Assembly: GCA_028817435.1 (NCBI GenBank)
Contig: JAPPPQ010000015.1
Location: 1 to 64,000 of the forward strand
Direction of reading: 5' to 3'
DNA from: Deltaproteobacteria bacterium
GTDB lineage: Bacteria; Myxococcota_A; UBA9160; UBA6930
Length of the DNA: 64,000 bases
Both the position numbers and the translations under genes were made by a program. Under the pieces are notes generated by a model. The model did no database searches, was not told the origin of the DNA, and saw nothing but the letters and a program-made list of their open reading frames with translations. Below are positions 57,845-64,000 of this stretch, one piece after another (the stretch's first letter is position 1; each line of letters begins with the position of its first letter).

Positions 57845-57872
57845 TGCGGCAAGTTGGCGGCTTGGCGGCGGC

Positions 57873-59081
57873 TCAATCGCGCAGCAGTTGAAGCAGCTTT
57901 TCGACGGCGCCGAAGAGCTCGTCTTCGGGAATGTTGAGGGGCGGGAACAGGCGCATGACGGGGACCGTGCCGCCCGCCGGGGTTGGGCCCGTGGTGATGT
58001 TGACCAGCACGCCGGCCTCAATGGCGCGCTGCGCCAGAGTTTGCGCGGCCTGGCCGTCGCCGAGCGGCAGGCCGATGAGCAGGCCGCGCCCGCGCGGCGG
58101 TCCGGCGGCGCGGGGATGCGCGGCGGCGAACTCGCCGAGCATGGCCAGCAGCGCCTCGCCCAGCCGCGCGGCCCGCGCCGGCAGCTTTTCTTCCTGCACC
58201 GCGCGCAGCGTCGCGCAGGCGGCGGCGCAGGCCAGGGGATTGCCCGCGTAGGTGCCGCCGTGATCGCCGGGCGCGACGGTTTCGGCCACGGCCTCGCTGA
58301 ACATAAAGGCGGCGATGGGAAAGCCGCCGCCCAATCCCTTGCCGAGCACCAGCACATCGGGGATCACACCCTCGTGTTCCAATGCGAGCATACGCCCGGT
58401 TCTGCCGATGCCGGTCTGCACCTCGTCCAAAATCAACAGCGCGCCGGCGTCTTGGGTGAGCTGGCGCAGGCGCTGCAGATAGCCGGGGGGGGGCGGGTTC
58501 ACGCCGCCTTCGCCCTGCAGCGGCTCGACGATGAGCGCCGCGGTGTCGCCGTCCACGGCGGCGGCGGCGGCATCGGCGTCGCCATAGGGCACGAGCACGG
58601 GCTCGGGCAGCAGCGCGCGATAGGGGTCGCGGTGCTTCGCCTGCCCCACCAATTGCAGCGCGCCCAGCGTCCGCCCGTGAAAGCCGCCCGTTGCGGAGAC
58701 GAACTTGCGCCGCCCGCTGGCCCGGTGCGCCAGCTTCACGGCGCCCTCCACCGCCTCGCTGCCCGAGCTGACGAAGAAGCTGCGGGTGAGCGCGGCGGGC
58801 GCGATTTCGGTCAGCGCGTCGCAGAGATCGAGTTGCGGCAGCGTGTAGAAGAGGTTGGTGGTCTGCATGAGCCGCCCGGCCTGGCTGCGGATGGCCTCCA
58901 CCAGCGACGCATGGCTGTGGCCCAGCGCCAGCACGCCCCAGCCCGCCGTCAGGTCCACGAACTCGCGGCCCGCCACATCGCGCACCCGCGCGCCCTGCCC
59001 CGAGACGATGGCGACGGGCAGGCGCGGAATGCCCGGCAAGAAGCGTTCGGCTTCGCGCCGGCGGATTTCCTCGAAGTTCAA
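57873..59081 (-). CDS. argD: Class III aminotransferase, acetylornithine aminotransferase-like
   Basis: This 402-residue PLP enzyme has SSGSEAVEGAVKLA for phosphate binding, GGFHGRTLGAL, ILDEVQTGIGRTG and the Schiff-base lysine in LVLGKGLGGGFPIAAF, followed by TYAGNPLACAA. This is the ArgD/OAT group, which acts on acetylornithine, succinyldiaminopimelate or ornithine. TTG 59081 has GGAGG 6 bases upstream; the longer ORF is folB shadow. It stands alone on the minus strand, convergent with map. The exact amine donor is inferred from the family only. Confidence 0.85.
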   Translation of the reverse strand: MNFEEIRRREAERFLPGIPRLPVAIVSGQGARVRDVAGREFVDLTAGWGVLALGHSHASLVEAIRSQAGRLMQTTNLFYTLPQLDLCDALTEIAPAALTRSFFVSSGSEAVEGAVKLAHRASGRRKFVSATGGFHGRTLGALQLVGQAKHRDPYRALLPEPVLVPYGDADAAAAAVDGDTAALIVEPLQGEGGVNPPPPGYLQRLRQLTQDAGALLILDEVQTGIGRTGRMLALEHEGVIPDVLVLGKGLGGGFPIAAFMFSEAVAETVAPGDHGGTYAGNPLACAAACATLRAVQEEKLPARAARLGEALLAMLGEFAAAHPRAAGPPRGRGLLIGLPLGDGQAAQTLAQRAIEAGVLVNITTGPTPAGGTVPVMRLFPPLNIPEDELFGAVEKLLQLLRD

Positions 59082-59165
59082 GCGCGCCTCCTTCGGCCGC
59101 GGCCCGCGGCCGGGGCCGGGAGAATCCGCCGTTATGGCCGCCGCGTCAAGCGCTAGGCTTGCCCC

Positions 59166-59528
59166 GTGGCCGATACCATCCTGCTGCAGGGCATTCAGGT
59201 GCCCGCCGCCCTGGGCGTGAGCGCCGCCGAACGCCGTATGCGCCGCCCCGTCACGCTGGATCTCGAAATCGAGACCAGCCTCGCCGCCGCGGGCCGCAGC
59301 GACCGCATTCAGCAGACCATTCACTACAAGCGCGTTTTCGAGGTGGTGGAGGATGTCGCCGCAAATCAGCCGCACCGCCTGGTCGAGGCCCTGGGCCAGC
59401 GCATTGCAGACGCCGTGCTCGGCAAGTTTGCGGTGGACGCCGTCACCGTGGTGGTGCGCAAGCCGAGCCCCATCGCCGGCGTGCTCGACTACGCCGGCAT
59501 CCGCATTCGCCGCGAGCGCAGCGGTTGA
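59166..59528 (+). CDS. folB: Dihydroneopterin aldolase
   Basis: FolB makes 6-hydroxymethyl-dihydropterin in folate synthesis. The 120-residue protein has IQVPAALGVSAAERR, HYKRVFEVVE and the catalytic Lys in VRKPSPIAGVLDYAGI. The start is GTG 59166; a TAGGCT -10-like element ends 6 bases before it and there is no ribosome-binding site, which suggests a leaderless message. It overlaps the next gene as TGATG. Confidence 0.93.
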   Translation: MADTILLQGIQVPAALGVSAAERRMRRPVTLDLEIETSLAAAGRSDRIQQTIHYKRVFEVVEDVAANQPHRLVEALGQRIADAVLGKFAVDAVTVVVRKPSPIAGVLDYAGIRIRRERSG

Positions 59529-60481
59529 TGGCGGAGCGCGCCGCGCAATTGCGCGAGAACTGGCTCGCATTTCGCCAGCGCAGCGCGGCGCGATTGGCGG
59601 AGAGCATGCTGCTGGTGCTGCGCGTGTTGTCCGAAAAGAGCGCGCTGGCGCTGGGCGCGGCGTTGGGCCGAAGCTGGGTGCGGCTCAGCGGGCCGCGCAC
59701 CGCAGACGCCCGCGTGAATCTGCGCATCGCCTTTCCCGCCTGGAGCGAAGAGCGGCGCGAGTCGGTGCTGCTGCGCAGCATGGAGAACATGGGCCGCAAC
59801 CTGGCGGAGTTCGCGCGCATCGGCACCTGGAGCGATGCGGAACTTCGCCGCCGCGTCCGCGTCGAGGGCATGGAGCACGCCGAGGCGGCCAGCGCCGCTT
59901 CTCCAAATGGCGCCGTGCTGGTGCTGACGGCGCACTTCGGCTCCTGGGAGCTGCTGGCCGCTGCCGCCGCCGCCCACGGCATGCCCATCAGCGCCGTGCA
60001 GCGCCCCCGCGACAATCCGCTGCTGGAAGATTTGGTGAGCCGCGTGCGCGCACAGGGCGGCGCAGAATTCATGGCGCGCGGCAACGCGGCCCGCCCCGCA
60101 CTGCGCGCCCTGCGCAGCGGGCGCTATCTGGCGATTCTCTACGACCGCAACGCCCGCCCCGGCGAGGGCGTCTTCGTGCCCTTCTTCGGCCGCCTGGCCA
60201 GCGCCGTGGACGGCCCGCCGCGCCTGGCGCTGCGCACCGGAGTTGCGGTGCTGCCGGCTTTCATCCACCGGGAGCCCGACGGCATTCACCATGTGTGCCG
60301 CTTTTTGCCGCCGCTCTTTGCGCCCCCCGGCGCTTGCGCCAATGCCAACGCCGTGGCCGAAAGCGCAAAGCGCTGGACCCGCATCATCGAAGAGCAGGTG
60401 CGAAGCGCCCCCGAGCAGTGGGATTGGTCGCACCGCCGCTGGAAGACGCAGCCGCAGGGCGAGCCCGCCCCCTACCGCTAG
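59528..60481 (+). CDS. LpxL/HtrB-family lipid A acyltransferase
   Basis: This 317-residue inner-membrane enzyme adds secondary acyl chains to lipid A or a related lipid. It has the HX4E catalytic motif LTAHFGSWE, RPRDNPLLED, RNARPGEGVFVPFFG and the N-terminal amphipathic or membrane segment. Its presence argues for LPS and hence an outer membrane. ATG 59528 overlaps the folB stop. It may use acyl-ACP from the nearby cluster, but this is speculative. Confidence 0.9.
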   Translation: MAERAAQLRENWLAFRQRSAARLAESMLLVLRVLSEKSALALGAALGRSWVRLSGPRTADARVNLRIAFPAWSEERRESVLLRSMENMGRNLAEFARIGTWSDAELRRRVRVEGMEHAEAASAASPNGAVLVLTAHFGSWELLAAAAAAHGMPISAVQRPRDNPLLEDLVSRVRAQGGAEFMARGNAARPALRALRSGRYLAILYDRNARPGEGVFVPFFGRLASAVDGPPRLALRTGVAVLPAFIHREPDGIHHVCRFLPPLFAPPGACANANAVAESAKRWTRIIEEQVRSAPEQWDWSHRRWKTQPQGEPAPYR

Positions 60482-60488
60482 CCCCGCT

Positions 60489-60510
60489 GCGCGAAGACTT
60501 TCGCGCCTTT
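60489..60510. terminator. Hairpin between convergent genes
   Basis: A 7-base stem GCGCGAA / TTCGCGC with a 4-base loop is followed by CCTTT in the 37-base gap between the acyltransferase and the leftward SDR gene. It could end transcription from the left side; the T run is short. Confidence 0.45.
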
Positions 60511-60518
60511 ACCGCTCG

Positions 60519-61451
60519 CTATTGCTCGCGGGGCTTGAAAGGATTCGGCTGTTGCAGCGCCGCGCGGAAGCTGGTTTCCATTTCGGCAATGGCTTCGCCG
60601 GTTTCCCACACGCCGTCCTTCACCACCTGGCGGGTAATCTGCGGATTGGAAAACAGGCCGATGGCGCCGTTGCCGCTCTCAATTACCTGGCCGTTGATCC
60701 AGGCGCTCTGCTCCATGGCCAGATAGACGACGGGGGGCACGACATTGCGCACCGAAATGCGCGGATTGCCGGCGCTGTAATCCATCACCGTGCTCTTTCC
60801 CTCCAGACTCGCCGTCATGCGCGTGTAGGCCACCGGCGCAATGCAGTTGGCCGTTACGCCGTAAGCTGAAAGCGCATTGGCGCAGGAGAAAGTGAGTCCG
60901 ACAATGCCCATCTTGGCCGCTGCGTAGTTCGGTTGGGTGGGCGATCCGTAGAGGCCGGAGCCGGAGACGAAATTGATCAGCCGATATTGCCCGCCGCGAT
61001 TCTCGCGCCACCAGGCCGAGGCGTGGCGCGTGGTGTTGAAGGCGCCTTTCAGATGCACGGCAATTACCGCATCCCACTGCTCTTCGCCGAGCTTGAAAAT
61101 CATCCCGTCGCGCAGAATGCCCGCCACATTCACCAGAATGTCGAGCCGCCCGTAGTTCTCAATGGCGGCGCCGATCAGCTCGCCGCACTGCGCAAAGCTG
61201 GTCACATCCGCTTCGTTCGCCAGCGCCCTGCCGCCCGCCGCCTCAATCTGCGCCGCCACCGCCCGCGCCGGACTCGCCTCGCCCGCTTCCTCTGCGCCGC
61301 CCGGCGCGCCCTGCATCGAAACGCCCAGGTCGTTCACCACCACCGCCGCGCCCTCGGCGGCAAAGGCCCGCGCCACCTCCGCGCCAATGCCCCGCCCGCC
61401 GCCAGTCACCACCGCCACGCGCCCCCAAAGCCGCCCGCCGTCCTCACCCAT
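60519..61451 (-). CDS. SDR resembling 3-hydroxyacyl-CoA dehydrogenase of multifunctional enzyme type 2
   Basis: This 310-residue SDR has VTGGGRGIGAEVARAFA, VVVNDLGVSMQG, LVNVAGILRDGMIFKL and NYAAAKMGIVGLT with Tyr-x3-Lys. NDLG with a following acidic loop and the long C-terminus match the (3R)-hydroxyacyl-CoA dehydrogenase domain of HSD17B4-like proteins, used in beta-oxidation variants or side-chain degradation. No hydratase is fused or adjacent. GGAAAGGGAG precedes the ATG. It lies 24 bases after the leftward methyltransferase gene and may be co-transcribed with it. Confidence 0.82.
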   Translation of the reverse strand: MGEDGGRLWGRVAVVTGGGRGIGAEVARAFAAEGAAVVVNDLGVSMQGAPGGAEEAGEASPARAVAAQIEAAGGRALANEADVTSFAQCGELIGAAIENYGRLDILVNVAGILRDGMIFKLGEEQWDAVIAVHLKGAFNTTRHASAWWRENRGGQYRLINFVSGSGLYGSPTQPNYAAAKMGIVGLTFSCANALSAYGVTANCIAPVAYTRMTASLEGKSTVMDYSAGNPRISVRNVVPPVVYLAMEQSAWINGQVIESGNGAIGLFSNPQITRQVVKDGVWETGEAIAEMETSFRAALQQPNPFKPREQ

Positions 61452-61475
61452 CGCTGTTCTCCCTTTCCGCCTGCA

Positions 61476-64000
61476 TCACGAGTTGGCTGAATCAGATGCG
61501 GCGCGTTCGTAGTTGTCGTCGAGTTGGGGGGAAAGTAGCAAGATGGCGGCGATGCGGCGGGCGGTGTCGCTGAGGTGACTGGCTTCCGCCGCGTGCAGGG
61601 GGCGGCCCAGGATTTTGTGCTCGCGGTAGGAGAGCCACTTCTTCAGCACGGGGTAGCCGCCGAGTTTGTAATCCCACACGGCGGCGGGGATGCCGGCGAG
61701 GTAGGCGTCGGCGTTCAGGTGAATGTGCCAGGCTTCGCGGCCGAGCGGATCGTTTGGTGCGCGGGCGGGAGCGGGCTCTGTGCGGCCGGCGCCGGGCATG
61801 ACAATGCCGCCCTGTCCGGGGTGGCCCCAGCCCGCGCGCACGGAGAAATCGCCGCCGGACCACTGGCCCCCGCCGCGCTTGGCGGGAGTTGCGATTGGTG
61901 CGAGTTCGGGGCGCAGTTTGCCCTCGGTGACGCCGGGGACGGGGGTTTCGGGATCGAGCAGCGCGGCGAGCTCGCGCCCGAGCGCGGCAGAGCGCCGCAA
62001 AACCCCGGCGCGTTGTGGCAGCGGAATGCGCGGCCAATCCAGACGCAGCGCGCCTGCATTCGCGCTTCGGTAGGTGGGGCTGTGGAGGATGGCGAGGATG
62101 TGGTGGAACAAATCTTCCACACCGAGGCCGCCGCGGAGGCTGTTCAGGTGGCGTGCGGCCATTTCGCTGAGATTGGGAAGCGGCGAGTCCTCCGGAGGAC
62201 CGCAGGTCGGCAGTCCCTCTGTGGCGCGGAGATAGACAGGAAAAAAGCTCGACAAGCCATTTCCAAAATTGTCGGCAAGGTGTTTCGTATAAGCTCCTCG
62301 AGAAAAACTCTCTGCCGCTTGCTTTGCACGAGCTTCCAGCCACAGGTTGCCGTCGAAAACCTGCCTCTTGTAAGTGGCCCGTTTCTCGTCCAGCAATTTT
62401 GTATCGGCTTCCCAGTAAATCCAGCGGGTATCGAAGGGGCGGTAGGCGTGGCGGACAAATCCTGCCGGAGTGGGGCCGCCGCGTTCCAGAAGGGTGCGCC
62501 GGACGCGCCTCGCGTCGAAGCGCGCCGTGTCTTTCATCACAGCGGGGTGGAGGCGCGCGATCTCTGCGTCATCCAGCTTCTCATCGAAGTAATTGGCGAT
62601 TCGCGCCTTCAGCCGCTCCAGATCAATATCCACCAGAAACCCGTTGCGGCTGGTCACCACGCCGGGAAACGAAGCGGGCAGCAACTCCGGCAATTTCGGC
62701 CAACCGAGGTAATCCGCGCCGACCTGTGCAGGCATGAAGGGCAGGCCGAGCGGCAGACTCGGAACAGCCTTCGCATACAATTGGCCCGGCGCTTGCTTTG
62801 CCGTTTCCGTCAAGCGCCGCCGTTTGTCCCGTCCCCACAAATGCCGAAAACCGACGGCGGCCGAGCTCCGCTTCCCGCCCTTCCGCACCAGCAGCGAGAT
62901 CGCAGTTCCCACCTGAATGCCCTCCCGGCTTCGCTCGGTGGAAAACACGCTGGGATCCGGCTCTCCCTCCGGCGTCCGCTTTCCGGTCTTGTATTTGTCG
63001 CCGTTCAGGCAGTCAATGCGAATTGCGTCAAAAGCATCCAGATAGCGCTCGCGCATTCCCGTGAAGCTCATGCCATCCAGCCAGGAGTAATTGGAGATGA
63101 AGCACACCACGCCGCGCCCGGTTTGCTCCACAATGCGCCGCTCGGCCATGCGGAAGAAGCGCACATACAAATCGTTCAATCCCTGTCCTTTGGGGCGCCG
63201 CACGCGCTGCACGCTGCGGTATGCCGTGCTGAGCTCGCGCTCTTCGCCCATGGCCATGCCGGCAAAGCTGTTGTAGGGCGGATTGCCGAGCACGACGAGA
63301 ATCGGCTTGTTCTGCTTGACGCCCTCCGCCCGAATGCGCTCTTCTTCCAGTTCCGGAAAGGCGAAATCGGGCTTGTCCGTGCGGGGTTCCCAACCGGTCA
63401 GCGCATTGGTGAGGTGCACGCCAGGGCGCGCGCCGTTGTCGGGCAATGCGGCATCCAGCGCGCGCAGCGTCAGATCCACTTGCATATGCGCCACCACAAA
63501 TGGCGCGGGCAAAATCTCGAAGCCGAACAATCGCTCGCAGGCCGCGCGCCGCAGCGCGTCTCCGGCCAGCGCACCCGCTCCCTTTTGCCGCAGCGTTTCG
63601 GCCGCGCGCCGCAACACGGCGGCCAGGTAGGCGCCGGTGCCGCAGCAGGGATCGAGCACATAGACGCGCTCATTGGCAAAGCCGTCGGCCACGCCGAGGT
63701 CTTCGCGCAATGCGCGGTCCACGCGGGCGACCATGTAATTCACCACTTCCGGCGGCGTGAACCACACGCCGAGCTCTTTGCGCAGATCCGGATCGTAGGC
63801 CGCCAAAAAAGGCTCGTAGAAATACTGCACCGCCTCATCTTCAGAGAAACGCCGGAAGAAAGCTCCACGGTCCACGCGATTCAGCGCAGCGGCGGCCCAG
63901 TCGAGCACCGGAACCAAACCAAGCGGCCGCAGGCGGGAAGGCGAGGAGACCTGCTCGAAGAGCGCGCTCAAAATTGGCACGCGCAGGTGCCAGGCGGCGG
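61476..64000 (-). CDS. Type ISP-like restriction-modification DNA methyltransferase, 5' end outside the window
   Basis: At least 841 residues are visible; the frame stays open to the window edge, so the N-terminus is missing. It has an N6-adenine methylase core: VWFTPPEVVNYMV, motif I DPCCGTGAYLA and motif IV LGNPPYNSFAG. The C-terminal part has a long target-recognition region and GGYPVLKKWLSYREHK-ILGRPL, typical of Type ISP enzymes such as LlaGI/LlaBIII. In those the same chain carries an Mrr nuclease and SF2 helicase upstream, which would lie right of the window. A Type IIG or stand-alone methylase is the alternative. The third positions look less GC-biased than in the neighbours, hinting at transfer. 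Confidence 0.85.
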   Translation of the reverse strand, partial: AAWHLRVPILSALFEQVSSPSRLRPLGLVPVLDWAAAALNRVDRGAFFRRFSEDEAVQYFYEPFLAAYDPDLRKELGVWFTPPEVVNYMVARVDRALREDLGVADGFANERVYVLDPCCGTGAYLAAVLRRAAETLRQKGAGALAGDALRRAACERLFGFEILPAPFVVAHMQVDLTLRALDAALPDNGARPGVHLTNALTGWEPRTDKPDFAFPELEEERIRAEGVKQNKPILVVLGNPPYNSFAGMAMGEERELSTAYRSVQRVRRPKGQGLNDLYVRFFRMAERRIVEQTGRGVVCFISNYSWLDGMSFTGMRERYLDAFDAIRIDCLNGDKYKTGKRTPEGEPDPSVFSTERSREGIQVGTAISLLVRKGGKRSSAAVGFRHLWGRDKRRRLTETAKQAPGQLYAKAVPSLPLGLPFMPAQVGADYLGWPKLPELLPASFPGVVTSRNGFLVDIDLERLKARIANYFDEKLDDAEIARLHPAVMKDTARFDARRVRRTLLERGGPTPAGFVRHAYRPFDTRWIYWEADTKLLDEKRATYKRQVFDGNLWLEARAKQAAESFSRGAYTKHLADNFGNGLSSFFPVYLRATEGLPTCGPPEDSPLPNLSEMAARHLNSLRGGLGVEDLFHHILAILHSPTYRSANAGALRLDWPRIPLPQRAGVLRRSAALGRELAALLDPETPVPGVTEGKLRPELAPIATPAKRGGGQWSGGDFSVRAGWGHPGQGGIVMPGAGRTEPAPARAPNDPLGREAWHIHLNADAYLAGIPAAVWDYKLGGYPVLKKWLSYREHKILGRPLHAAEASHLSDTARRIAAILLLSPQLDDNYERAASDSANS

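Overview
The window is a dense (about 95 % coding), GC-rich stretch (about 70 % G+C by eye, not computed) of a Gram-negative bacterial chromosome near the replication origin. Gram-negative markers are a YidC with a large periplasmic domain, the Pal lipoprotein, an LpxL/HtrB-type lipid A acyltransferase, a GyrB with the Toprim insert, and many lipoprotein or periplasmic signals. The jag/khpB gene next to yidC, a split ATP synthase operon (I/a/c genes only), a Leptospira-type citramalate synthase and very frequent GTGA/ATGA start-stop overlaps suggest an uncultivated lineage of Deltaproteobacteria in the broad sense (Myxococcota, Desulfobacterota or a neighbour). That placement is inference. No rRNA, tRNA, IS element or CRISPR array was seen.

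Region 1 (1-9241, mostly minus strand) is the ori-left arm: parB (5' end only), parA, an accessory insert (lactate permease, periplasmic methyltransferase, a low-GC membrane nuclease-like gene, a phosphoribosyltransferase), then jag-yidC-yidD-rnpA-rpmH. Four parS-like palindromes lie in the gaps of the insert, where mnmE/mnmG/rsmG would usually be. The first 54 bases are a perfect inverted copy of part of parA, probably an assembly-edge artefact. Region 2 (9242-19602, plus strand) is the right arm: dnaN, gyrB, gyrA, hemL, the partial atp operon and a tmk-like gene. dnaA and recF are missing from their usual place.

Region 3 (19593-32226, mostly minus) has two coupled lipoprotein genes with cimA, a pseudouridine synthase, a MerC-like protein, and a seven-gene run with the complete Entner-Doudoroff route (zwf, pgl, edd, eda) behind a TPR protein, an O-methyltransferase and a VOC protein. 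Region 4 (32306-44039) holds sppA, an alpha/beta hydrolase, a DNA methyltransferase-endonuclease fusion interrupted by a 14-base G tract (candidate phase-variable switch), a PNPOx-like protein, thiI, pal, a ThDP enzyme and an exonuclease-DinG helicase fusion.

Region 5 (44071-57844) is the most striking: a tightly overlapping plus-strand operon encoding two SDRs (one FabI-like), KAS III, FabG, FabZ, KAS II, an acyl carrier protein, a PlsC-type acyltransferase, a phosphopantetheinyl transferase and a 1922-residue single-chain acyl-CoA carboxylase with biotin carboxylase, biotin carrier and carboxyltransferase parts. Together these could make malonyl-CoA, activate the carrier, prime, elongate, fully reduce and transfer an acyl chain: a self-contained lipid pathway. 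A methionine aminopeptidase gene ends the run. Region 6 (57873-64000) has an ArgD-like aminotransferase, folB, a lipid A acyltransferase, an SDR and the 3' part of a large Type ISP-like DNA methyltransferase that runs off the window.
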